A stretch of DNA of 7,169 nucleotides from a bacterium (GCA_019421105.1 JAHZFY010000022.1:1303-8471), one strand, 5' to 3'. Positions 1 through 5,883 are shown, counted from the stretch's first letter. The notes: generated from the sequence alone by a model not told the origin. Translations and numbers: made by a program.

Positions 1-2
1 AT

Positions 3-737
3 AATAATGTTAAACCTAAACCATACTTAGAAACTAATCTCATGGATGATAAAAATGAAATCGAAATTACAAAATATTCTTCTAAGATGATCGTTCAAAC
101 TTTATCTATGTTTTTAAGCGCGATTGTCTTAGGTTTAGGATTGTCTTTTATCTTCAATAGAGAATATTTACTACCTGCAACATTTTTAATTGTCACTTTT
201 GGTTTGCTTTGGTTTATATTGCCTTATTTATTTTCAATGTGGCATAAAAGAGCGTCTTTAAAACTATTGATGGCAAGATGTATCATTTTATCATCATTGT
301 TGGTTTTGATTCCTTTAGTTGTATCTTTACCATTGTTTATCACTATTGAATATAATCTTGTTGGATATATTGTGTATGGCTGTGTATTTGTATTAGTTAT
401 GTTTATAGAATTTTCATTTACACTCCTTATTCAATCTTCGCCAAAAGAATTTATTAAATTAGTTTGGTATTTTGGTATTCGACCATTTTTAATACCTTTA
501 GGTATCGTTTTAGTGGTTGCCTTGCCTTTAGGGATCTGCATCGATTATTTTTATGGATTGACGATGTTTTCCGCTTTGATGTTTATAACCGCGTTTATGA
601 TCATTTATTTCATATTGATTTACTTTGTTAAAAATATTAAAAATTGTAAAAAGCATAATCAATTCTTAATCAATGAAATGAACAATCGTTTTATCAGAAG
701 ACAAAAAATGAGCATTGTCTTAGGCAAAAATAAATAA
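3..737 (+). CDS. Six-helix integral membrane protein, 5' end missing
   Basis: I do not recognise the family. The reading frame is open from the left edge (position 3) through an ATG at 42, with no stop between them and no ribosome binding site before that ATG. The true start is therefore probably outside the window and the visible part is a C-terminal portion. Counting from the ATG at 42 there are about six hydrophobic segments: roughly residues 16-38, 43-67, 80-102, 106-131, 147-168 and 170-194. They are joined by short loops and followed by a basic, hydrophilic tail of about 35 residues (KNIKNCKKH, RFIRRQK) that is probably cytoplasmic. The segment before residue 42 (KPKPYLETNL) is polar and could be the end of a soluble N-terminal domain. 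No catalytic or transporter signature is visible. The gene ends in TAA, and no convincing terminator follows it directly. Confidence 0.75.
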   Translation, partial: NNVKPKPYLETNLMDDKNEIEITKYSSKMIVQTLSMFLSAIVLGLGLSFIFNREYLLPATFLIVTFGLLWFILPYLFSMWHKRASLKLLMARCIILSSLLVLIPLVVSLPLFITIEYNLVGYIVYGCVFVLVMFIEFSFTLLIQSSPKEFIKLVWYFGIRPFLIPLGIVLVVALPLGICIDYFYGLTMFSALMFITAFMIIYFILIYFVKNIKNCKKHNQFLINEMNNRFIRRQKMSIVLGKNK

Positions 738-784
738 TTTATTATTGATTTTAATATAGCATATGATAATATTTTCCTGTATTT

Positions 785-805
785 AAGAGCGTAATAGACG
801 TTCTT
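785..805 (+). other. Stem-loop in leader of surface protein gene
   Basis: AAGAGCG (785-791) pairs with CGTTCTT (799-805), giving seven pairs including one G-U, around a 7-nt loop. No T-run follows, so it is not an intrinsic terminator. It is the first of three stem-loops in the 180-nt gap before the gene at 918. Its function is unknown. Confidence 0.35.
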
Positions 806-836
806 GATATGAAAATTGTTCTTTGTAGTTTTTAAA

Positions 837-864
837 AATTTGTATTTCGCTGCAAATTCTTTTT
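837..864 (+). terminator. Weak terminator or attenuator candidate
   Basis: AATTTGTA (837-844) pairs with TGCAAATT (851-858), eight pairs including one T-G wobble, around a 6-nt loop, and CTTTTT follows immediately. The shape is that of an intrinsic terminator, but the stem is mostly A-T and would be weak. It could end the transcript of the upstream membrane protein gene or attenuate the gene at 918. Confidence 0.3.
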
Positions 865-870
865 GTTTGG

Positions 871-892
871 TAATAATGCCTTTGGCTTATTA
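871..892 (+). promoter_or_regulatory. Hairpin just upstream of the ribosome binding site
   Basis: TAATAA (871-876) plus GCC (878-880) pair with GGC (884-886) plus TTATTA (887-892). This gives nine pairs with one bulged T at 877 and a TTT loop. The hairpin ends 13 nt before the strong Shine-Dalgarno at 906. It could be a 5' UTR structure affecting stability or translation. Its right arm also contains TATTAT/TATAAA sequence that might instead be a -10 box, and sequence alone does not separate the two readings. Confidence 0.3.
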
Positions 893-905
893 TAAAGATT
901 TTTAT

Positions 906-912
906 GGAGGGG
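906..912 (+). promoter_or_regulatory. Shine-Dalgarno fixing a GTG start
   Basis: GGAGGGG lies 5 nt before a GTG at 918 that begins MKTKSLLLAF, a textbook signal peptide. The frame remains open upstream to a TTG at 816, but that TTG has no Shine-Dalgarno and would place about 34 unrelated residues before the signal peptide. The GTG at 918 is therefore the start. Confidence 0.85.
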
Positions 913-917
913 AAAAA

Positions 918-1892
918 GTGAAAACAAAATCTTTGCTTTTAGCATTTGCCGTCGGTGCTTTTCTTTTTGGCGGTTTAACAAAAACAAATGATAATTTAAA
1001 TGTTGCTTTTGCAACGGAAAGTAATGTCATCAATTTTAATTTTTATGACGAAGCAAATTTAACATCAACAGGTGGAGAAGGATTTACTTATGAAAATGCG
1101 CTTAATTTCATGACATTATCCGACACTACTTTAGATAAAGCATCAGTCTTAAAATCTATTGACACAACAAACACTGTTCAAACTGCTAAAAATGGTGGTC
1201 TTACATTTGGATCTAGCAAAAAAAATGGTAATGCAACTTTTAGTTTTTCTGCACAATTTCAAATCACAAATGTTAAGCTTGTAGGCGCTAAATACGATAA
1301 CTCAGATATAGTTATTTTTGATGGTAGTATGACATTTCCATCAACAGGTGCATTAAATGAAAAACATACCAAATTAGCTGATTGCACAAATACAAAAGAA
1401 TGGGATTTAAGCGCAGCTCCTGTTTCCACTTTTAAAATTGGAACATTATCAAAACGTTCAACCATTTATACAATGGAATTAACTTACACTGTTAAAGATA
1501 ATGCAAAAGATATCGTTGCTGTTGAAACCTTCGTCAATGATTTCATGCACCCAGAAATTGCAACTGATAACAATACTGATACAGATGCATGTTTAGGCGC
1601 TGATGGTTACTATGCAAAAGCAAAAGTTGCATTCAATAATTTAACCGTGGAACAAAGAAAATTATTTATTGAAGATGCCTCATTTGTAGACATGTATGCT
1701 AGATTATCTGCTTGGGCAAGAGCAAATGGTGAAACTTTTGATGCATCTAATAGTTTAGTTAATGCTTCTAATTTCAATATGTCTACATTTGAATCTAATT
1801 CATATGTAATCATTATTTCTTTAATTGGAATTTTAAGTATTTCTACAATTTCTTTAATTGTAATTATCAAACGTAAAAAAGCCACGAAGTAG
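918..1892 (+). CDS. Secreted, C-terminally membrane-anchored surface protein
   Basis: This is a 324-residue exported protein of unknown function. Residues 1-32 form a Sec signal peptide (basic start, hydrophobic LLLAFAVGAFLF core, possible cut after AFA). Residues about 38-190 look like a beta-rich domain with the motif GLTFGSSKKNG (94-104), which resembles the signature shared by the next two genes. Residues about 200-280 are a helix-rich block (VETFVNDFMHPEI, an ACL cysteine, the NNLTVEQRKLF stretch and a MYARLSAWARAN core). This block is almost duplicated at the C terminus of the protein encoded at 2036. Residues about 296-317 are a single membrane helix followed by KRKKATK, a stop-transfer tail that leaves the body outside the cell. 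No LPxTG sorting motif is present, so anchoring is by the helix. The gene ends in TAG with no good terminator before the next gene, so read-through into it is possible. The start is GTG, chosen on Shine-Dalgarno and signal peptide. Confidence 0.82.
   Translation: MKTKSLLLAFAVGAFLFGGLTKTNDNLNVAFATESNVINFNFYDEANLTSTGGEGFTYENALNFMTLSDTTLDKASVLKSIDTTNTVQTAKNGGLTFGSSKKNGNATFSFSAQFQITNVKLVGAKYDNSDIVIFDGSMTFPSTGALNEKHTKLADCTNTKEWDLSAAPVSTFKIGTLSKRSTIYTMELTYTVKDNAKDIVAVETFVNDFMHPEIATDNNTDTDACLGADGYYAKAKVAFNNLTVEQRKLFIEDASFVDMYARLSAWARANGETFDASNSLVNASNFNMSTFESNSYVIIISLIGILSISTISLIVIIKRKKATK
1692..1727 (+). repeat. 36-bp perfect repeat, copy 1 (MYARLSAWARAN core)
   Basis: These 36 bases, encoding MYARLSAWARAN, recur exactly at 3626-3661 in the next gene, in the same reading frame and at the same place in a homologous C-terminal block. 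The surrounding sequence is also similar at DNA level, including the GAAACTTTTGATGC just downstream. This points to recent duplication or gene conversion between the two surface protein genes. Confidence 0.85.
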
Positions 1893-1933
1893 TGGTAAAA
1901 TTATACATATTTTTTATAAATCAAAAAAATTGT

Positions 1934-2002
1934 TTAACTATTTGCAATAGTATGGTAATTTAATTGTATATATGGTTACTATGCTCGAAAGCAGATAGTT
2001 AA
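1934..2002 (+). promoter_or_regulatory. Nested inverted repeats in leader of second surface gene
   Basis: Four related arms occur in 69 bp: TTAACTAT (1934-1941), ATAGTA (1947-1952), TACTAT (1977-1982) and ATAGTTAA (1995-2002). Neighbours can form two small hairpins: ACTATT-TGC-AATAGT at 1937-1951, and TTACTAT..GCT-CGAA-AGC..ATAGT at about 1976-1999. The outer arms (8 bp) and inner arms (6 bp) can instead pair with each other. The arms could be paired operator half-sites or alternative leader RNA folds. No good -35/-10 pair was found to decide where transcription begins. Confidence 0.35.
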
Positions 2003-2022
2003 CTAATATACATTAACTCATT

Positions 2023-2027
2023 GGAGG
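2023..2027 (+). promoter_or_regulatory. Shine-Dalgarno of second surface protein gene
   Basis: GGAGG lies 8 nt before the ATG at 2036. A TTG at 2021 in the same frame overlaps this site and is not a credible start. Confidence 0.85.
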
Positions 2028-2035
2028 AAAATAAT

Positions 2036-3829
2036 ATGTTCAAAACAAAAACCTTTCTTGGTGCATTTATTTGTGGTGTTTTAGCATTGGGCTGTGGAAT
2101 TGGTTTAAATGTTGCTTCAAATAATGACACTTTAGAAAACGCTAAGGCTGTTGCAACTGCTAGTCCATATGTTCACACTTTTGGTAGCGGACAAATAACT
2201 CAAAATGGTGGTACTGCCAATTTGAGTGGCGTAGATTGGACTTATGGTACTTCTACTTATGTCGGATTCGAAGGTGGAACTAATGGAAGGGGTGTACAGA
2301 TTGGTAGTAGTAAAAAGCCTCAAAAGGATGGTTGGGCTTTAACAACCCCTGCATCAAATTTTGATGGTGATATATTTAAAGTGGTTGTTGATTCATGTAC
2401 AGGTGGTAGTGCTACATTAAGCGTTTTAACTGATGGTGTTCAAAGTGAAGTCATTAATTTGACTAAAGAAAGTACTAAATATACTTTTGATGTTGCAACT
2501 AGCCCTAAGACTGAATTAAGCATTTCTCTTACTGCTGGGTCAAAAGCAATGTATATCAAATCAATAGAAGTTTATTTTTCAAAAGGTGACATTGGAACTT
2601 TAGATTCTCTTACTTATACAGGCGAAGTCGCAAAACAATATGAAAATAAACCATTTGATCCTACTGGTTTAACATTTACAGCAAATTATACTAATGATAG
2701 TATGGATGTTCCATTAAATAACGTTACTTTCACACCTGAAGTTTTGACAAAAGATACGACAAAAGTTATTGCTTCATATGAAACTGTGACTTGTGAAATT
2801 CCTGTTACAGTTGGTGTATTAGATACATTAACTTACGAAGGCACTGCTGTTGAACAATTTGAGGGACAACCATTTGATCCTACTGGTTTAACATTTACAG
2901 CAAATTATACTAATGCAACTCAATTACCTGTTGCTTTAGAAAATATTACTTTCACACCTGAAGTTTTAACAGTTGAAACAAAAACTGTAGTTGCAACTTA
3001 TGAAAGCAAAACCGTTGAAATACCAGTTGTTGTTGCTGTTGAAACTAGATTAGTGTTTGGCAGTCATCCTGATTTCGCTACATGGGGTAGTTCTTTTACA
3101 GGTCATACATTAGATTACCCTGATGTTACATTCACATGGGATTCTGTTAATAAACAATCTAGCACTATTAAAAACATGCCAGTTTCTAAAGCTGCAACAT
3201 TAACTATTACATCAAAGGCAAAAGCTATTAAATCAGTTGAATTAGGTTTTGCACAATGGGCAACAAAGACTCAAACTATCGTAGCAAACGTTAATAATAA
3301 AGATGTTGTCACAAAGAATTTCCCTGATGATGGCACTACATTAGTCGTTGATATTACAGAAAAAAATATACAGACATTAACTGTTAAAACAACAACAGGA
3401 AGTCAAATAGGTTGGGAGTATGCTCGCATCGAATATTATGAAGCAGATCCAAATGTTGTAGCTATTGAAGAATTTATAAATAATTATTTACACCCAGAAA
3501 TTTCAACTGATAATAATGCTGATACAGGCGCATGTTTAGAATATTATGTAAAAGCAAAAGAAGCTTTCAATAACTTAACAGCTGAACAAAGAAGAATGTT
3601 TATTGAAGATGTCTTATTTGCAAATATGTATGCTAGATTATCTGCTTGGGCAAGAGCAAATCATGAAACTTTTGATGCTACTACAAACATGTTAGTGGCA
3701 GCAAATGTCAATAATAATAGTGTTATTAGCAATGAAGGATATATTACCGTTATCATCGCTGTTAGCATGTTAGCAGTATCTTTAATTGCAATATTTGCTT
3801 TCACAAAAAGAAAAGCAATTGTGAAATAG
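2036..3829 (+). CDS. Multidomain surface protein with two Ig-like repeats and C-terminal anchor
   Basis: This is a 597-residue exported protein. In order: signal peptide (1-~42, hydrophobic core 7-27, possible cut near AVATA); a beta-sandwich domain (~45-186) with GVQIGSSKKPQK at 86-97, homologous to the N-terminal domain of the nuclease encoded at 3916; two tandem bacterial Ig-like repeats (189-261 and 262-335), each with the FDPTGLTFTANYTN motif typical of Big-type folds in cell-surface proteins; a second beta-rich domain (~338-472); the helix-rich block (~474-555) shared with the upstream gene, including MYARLSAWARAN; and a membrane helix (~570-589) ending in KRKAIVK. Its signal peptide also resembles that of the upstream gene (KTK..L.AF..G). 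No LPxTG motif and no enzyme motif is seen. It is probably a binding or adhesion protein standing off the membrane, but the ligand is unknown. It ends in TAG and is followed by a clear terminator. Confidence 0.88.
   Translation: MFKTKTFLGAFICGVLALGCGIGLNVASNNDTLENAKAVATASPYVHTFGSGQITQNGGTANLSGVDWTYGTSTYVGFEGGTNGRGVQIGSSKKPQKDGWALTTPASNFDGDIFKVVVDSCTGGSATLSVLTDGVQSEVINLTKESTKYTFDVATSPKTELSISLTAGSKAMYIKSIEVYFSKGDIGTLDSLTYTGEVAKQYENKPFDPTGLTFTANYTNDSMDVPLNNVTFTPEVLTKDTTKVIASYETVTCEIPVTVGVLDTLTYEGTAVEQFEGQPFDPTGLTFTANYTNATQLPVALENITFTPEVLTVETKTVVATYESKTVEIPVVVAVETRLVFGSHPDFATWGSSFTGHTLDYPDVTFTWDSVNKQSSTIKNMPVSKAATLTITSKAKAIKSVELGFAQWATKTQTIVANVNNKDVVTKNFPDDGTTLVVDITEKNIQTLTVKTTTGSQIGWEYARIEYYEADPNVVAIEEFINNYLHPEISTDNNADTGACLEYYVKAKEAFNNLTAEQRRMFIEDVLFANMYARLSAWARANHETFDATTNMLVAANVNNNSVISNEGYITVIIAVSMLAVSLIAIFAFTKRKAIVK
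2600..2818 (+). repeat. Ig-like domain repeat, unit 1
   Basis: A 73-codon unit from LDSLTYTG to IPVTVGV. It contains a 48-bp stretch (2649-2696) that is identical to 2868-2915 in unit 2, and a second 22-bp identity (from 2724, TTACTTTCACACC...) shared with unit 2 from 2946. Confidence 0.85.
2819..3040 (+). repeat. Ig-like domain repeat, unit 2
   Basis: A 74-codon unit from LDTLTYEG to IPVVVAV, directly abutting unit 1 and aligning with it along its whole length apart from one extra codon in the middle. The perfect 48-bp match (2868-2915) makes the pair prone to unequal recombination, which would change the number of Ig-like domains. Confidence 0.85.
3626..3661 (+). repeat. 36-bp perfect repeat, copy 2 (MYARLSAWARAN core)
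   Basis: Exact match to 1692-1727 in the preceding gene, in the same frame, within the shared C-terminal block of the two anchored proteins. Confidence 0.85.
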
Positions 3830-3844
3830 GCAATAATAAAAAAT

Positions 3845-3871
3845 AAAGACTAGTTTATCTAGTCTTTTTTT
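3845..3871 (+). terminator. Rho-independent terminator after second surface gene
   Basis: AAAGACTAG (3845-3853) pairs perfectly with CTAGTCTTT (3859-3867) around a TTTAT loop, and the T-run continues to 3871. It begins 15 nt after the TAG stop. It ends the surface-protein transcript and implies that the nuclease gene has its own promoter. Confidence 0.9.
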
Positions 3872-3886
3872 ATGGCAAAATTCGGT

Positions 3887-3910
3887 TATTATATTTAAGG
3901 ATAAAAGGAG
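3887..3910 (+). promoter_or_regulatory. Candidate -10 box and Shine-Dalgarno of nuclease gene
   Basis: TATTAT (3887-3892) is a five-of-six match to the -10 consensus and sits just after the upstream terminator, where a promoter is needed. No clear -35 hexamer lies at the right distance. AAAGGAG (3904-3910) is a strong Shine-Dalgarno 5 nt before the ATG at 3916. The ribosome site is confident; the promoter is a guess. Confidence 0.5.
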
Positions 3911-3915
3911 TAAAT

Positions 3916-5331
3916 ATGAAACAACTTAAATTTTTATTACTAAGTGCAGCATTGCTATTGTCATCATGTGTAACTAATAATACAACTACAACAAATAGTT
4001 CCACAAATACAACTGGCAAAGATACTAGTAGCAGTACTAGTAGTGAAACAAGTTCTTCTACAAGTAGTGAAACATCCACTAGTGATACCTCTACTTCAAC
4101 TAGCGAACTTCCAAGCACAAAAATTCAACATTTTTCTCATAAGTTTGAAAGAAACGATTTCACTCAATCTGGTGGTGAATATGACATTAATGGATGTCAT
4201 TGGACAGTTGATCCATTTTCATTTTATGGTGCAGGAGCAGATGGCATTCAAATTGGAAGCAAAAAGAATCCTCAAAAAACACCATGGACAATGAAAACAT
4301 CATTTGATGAAGAAGTGACATTAATTAGTTATTCTTTAATGATTAAAAACGCTAATGGAGGCGGAGGCACAATTAATATTAATGCTTCAGACTATAACGA
4401 TAATCATGAATTTTCAACAACAGCTTTAACAGAATTTGGCAGTGTTGAAATTAATCAAACTGTATCCGATTTTTCATTAACTTTGCAATCAACTGGCAAT
4501 GCGGCAATTTATTTATATTCATTATCTTTTAGTATTGAAACCGCTTATGATAGTGAATTAGATATCACTGAAGATATTTATAATCCAGTTCCTGTCGAAC
4601 CTGGTAAAAATGGTATTCCTAATATCAATTATGAACCAACTACATTAGAAAAATATTATGAAGGTATCGATTTTAATAAAGATGGTTCAACATTGTTATT
4701 GGATTTAAGAAATAAGATTTCTAATATGACAAAAACAAGTTATTCTGATGCTAAAACAATGTTGATTTACGCTGATGAAAATCCTAAAACACCTGGCTAT
4801 TTATATGGTTTATATGATGGTGATGATATCAAACCTATTTGGGATAGTGGTTCTTCTTGGAATAGAGAACACGTTTGGGCTTGCTCACAAATGAATTTAA
4901 CCGGAACTGTTAGACCTGAAGAAAGCACAAGAAATCATACATCTGATTTGCATAACTTGCGTGTTGCATGTACTGCTGGTAATGGTTTCCATGGAAATAA
5001 ATTTTATGATGAAACAAATTCAGGTGTAGCTTTATATCCAAATTTAACTCATGATGATATCGGTGGAGTCCATAAATTCGTTGGCGATCATCGTGGTGAT
5101 GTTGCTCGTATCTTATTTTATATGTATACAAGATATGAAGGACTTGTATTAGATGATTTACTAGATCCAAACAATGATGTTTCTATGGGCAAGTTATCCG
5201 TATTGATTAAATGGCATGAATTAGATCCAGTTGATGAATTTGAAATTCAAAGAAACAATCGTATCTATGCCTATCAAGGAAATAGAAACCCATATATCGA
5301 TTACCCAGAATTAGTCGATAAAATATTTTAA
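3916..5331 (+). CDS. Lipoprotein endonuclease I family extracellular nuclease
   Basis: A 471-residue secreted nuclease. Residues 1-18 are a lipoprotein signal ending in the lipobox LSSC, with Cys18 as the lipidation site. Residues 19-65 are a Ser/Thr-rich linker. Residues ~69-208 are a beta-sandwich with GIQIGSKKNPQK (110-121), homologous to the N-terminal domain of the protein encoded at 2036. Residues ~246-471 match the endonuclease I family (Pfam Endonuclease_1; EndA of E. coli, Vvn of Vibrio, BsnA/YurI of Bacillus), which cut DNA and often RNA with a His-Me finger fold. Visible motifs: NREHVW (316-321; Glu318 and His319 by analogy metal ligand and general base), SDLHNLR (343-349), the metal-site Asn356 in NGFHGNK, GDHRGDVAR, and the terminal QGNRNPYIDYPEL. 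The family's usual RGNK reads HGNK here. The nuclease domain has only two cysteines, 323 and 352, beside the two active-site motifs. The domain looks intact. It probably acts outside the cell, tethered to the membrane. The exact substrate is not shown. Confidence 0.93.
   Translation: MKQLKFLLLSAALLLSSCVTNNTTTTNSSTNTTGKDTSSSTSSETSSSTSSETSTSDTSTSTSELPSTKIQHFSHKFERNDFTQSGGEYDINGCHWTVDPFSFYGAGADGIQIGSKKNPQKTPWTMKTSFDEEVTLISYSLMIKNANGGGGTININASDYNDNHEFSTTALTEFGSVEINQTVSDFSLTLQSTGNAAIYLYSLSFSIETAYDSELDITEDIYNPVPVEPGKNGIPNINYEPTTLEKYYEGIDFNKDGSTLLLDLRNKISNMTKTSYSDAKTMLIYADENPKTPGYLYGLYDGDDIKPIWDSGSSWNREHVWACSQMNLTGTVRPEESTRNHTSDLHNLRVACTAGNGFHGNKFYDETNSGVALYPNLTHDDIGGVHKFVGDHRGDVARILFYMYTRYEGLVLDDLLDPNNDVSMGKLSVLIKWHELDPVDEFEIQRNNRIYAYQGNRNPYIDYPELVDKIF
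3970..4110 (+). repeat. Low-complexity Ser/Thr linker coding region
   Basis: Encodes residues 19-65 of the nuclease lipoprotein, almost all Ser and Thr with scattered Glu, Asp and Asn. It includes repeated SSETSSSTSSETS-type units built from AGT/ACT/TCT codons. This is a flexible spacer between lipid anchor and folded domains, and its DNA repeats could expand or contract by slippage. Confidence 0.85.
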
Positions 5332-5335
5332 AAAT

Positions 5336-5361
5336 AAAACCCGATGAGCAATCGGGTTTTT
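5336..5361. terminator. Bidirectional terminator between nuclease gene and smpB
   Basis: AAAACCCGAT (5336-5345) pairs perfectly with ATCGGGTTTT (5351-5360) around a 5-nt GAGCA loop. On the plus strand a T-run ends at 5361. On the minus strand the stem is followed by TTTTATTTT. It starts 4 nt after the nuclease stop codon and touches the last base(s) of the smpB stop codon (5362-5360), so it serves both converging genes. Confidence 0.9.
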
Positions 5362-5821
5362 AATTATAATCTTTTAGTTTTTGAGCGATGTCTTTTTTAA
5401 TATCGCGCTTTTTAATATCTTCTCTTTTATCGTATAGTTTTTTACCTTTTCCTAAGGCAATTTCAATTTTGCATCTTCCTTCTTTTAAATAGATTTTAGT
5501 TGGCACAATTGTGTATCCACCTTGTTCTGATTTTTGGAAGTATTTTAATATTTGTTTTTTATGCATCAATAACTTCCTATCTCTTAATGGGTCTTTATTA
5601 AAGATATTTCCTTTTTTATATGGAGATATATTCATATTGATAACATATGCTTCCATATTTCTTATTAAAACATAGGCATCAGAAATATTGACACCGTTAT
5701 CTCTTATGGATTTAATTTCTGTTCCATATAATTCGATGCCACATTCTAAATGATCGCTTAAAAAATAATTAAATGATGCTTTTTTATTTAAGGCTATGAT
5801 TTTAATACCACTTTGTTTCAT
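5360..5821 (-). CDS. smpB: SsrA-binding protein SmpB
   Basis: A 153-residue protein that binds tmRNA and brings it to stalled ribosomes for trans-translation and tagging of incomplete proteins; it acts in the cytoplasm. Family motifs are all present: NKKA (12-15), GIELYGTEIKSIR (28-40), ISPYKKGN (65-72), DPLRDRKLLMHK (77-88), and the tail GKKLYDKRE (126-134) with a basic helix that reaches the decoding centre. Length is usual for the family. The start is the ATG at 5821; a GTG at 5839 in frame would add six residues not seen in family members. No Shine-Dalgarno precedes either. The common partner secG or rnr genes and the tmRNA gene are not in this window. It converges on the nuclease gene, sharing a terminator, and diverges from folC. 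Confidence 0.95.
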   Translation of the reverse strand: MKQSGIKIIALNKKASFNYFLSDHLECGIELYGTEIKSIRDNGVNISDAYVLIRNMEAYVINMNISPYKKGNIFNKDPLRDRKLLMHKKQILKYFQKSEQGGYTIVPTKIYLKEGRCKIEIALGKGKKLYDKREDIKKRDIKKDIAQKLKDYN

Positions 5822-5831
5822 AGGCTTATAT

Positions 5832-5840
5832 ATTATCACA
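5832..5840 (-). promoter_or_regulatory. Candidate extended -10 promoter for smpB
   Basis: On the minus strand TGTGATAAT fits TGn plus a five-of-six -10 hexamer. It ends only 10 nt before the smpB ATG, so transcription would begin about 3-5 nt before the start codon, leaving no room for a Shine-Dalgarno. None is visible. No good -35 is seen. Confidence 0.4.
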
Positions 5841-5874
5841 ATTTTTATTAAATTAATATTTTAATAATACTAAA

Positions 5875-5883
5875 TGTGATATA
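5875..5883 (+). promoter_or_regulatory. Candidate extended -10 promoter for folC
   Basis: TGTGATATA on the plus strand mirrors the smpB box at 5832-5840 (seven identical bases in opposite orientation, 34 nt apart). It ends 9 nt before the folC ATG at 5893, and no Shine-Dalgarno lies between. Its -10 match is weaker than that of the smpB box, so it could instead be half of an operator. Confidence 0.3.

Noticed and set aside
816..917. N-terminal extension of the first surface protein from a TTG at 816
   Set aside because: No ribosome site at 816, while GTG at 918 has GGAGGGG at good spacing and begins a clean signal peptide.
1782..1892. Sortase anchoring of the surface proteins
   Set aside because: No LPxTG-like motif before the C-terminal helix in either anchored protein.
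1885..1896. CCAC/GTGG hairpin around the stop codon of the first surface gene
   Set aside because: Only four firm pairs and no T-run afterwards.
1909..1930. T6/A7 hairpin after the first surface gene as a terminator
   Set aside because: The stem is A-T only and no T-run follows; too weak to call.
2036..2098. Possible lipobox (ALGC) in the second surface protein
   Set aside because: Residue -3 is Ala and the hydrophobic segment runs on past the Cys; the protein has a C-terminal membrane anchor, so an ordinary signal peptide is more likely.
3870..4118. Minus-strand open frame rich in Val, Leu and Ser
   Set aside because: It is the antisense of the Ser/Thr-rich linker of the nuclease gene; low-complexity DNA keeps it open. 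It also covers the upstream terminator region.
4910..5170. Histidine-rich minus-strand open frame
   Set aside because: Lies antisense to the conserved core of the endonuclease I domain, has no ribosome site and an odd composition; a shadow frame.
5834..5881. CRP-like TGTGA/TCACA site between smpB and folC
   Set aside because: The halves point outward (TCACA first, TGTGA second) and are 34 nt apart, unlike the inward CRP site with a 6-nt spacer.
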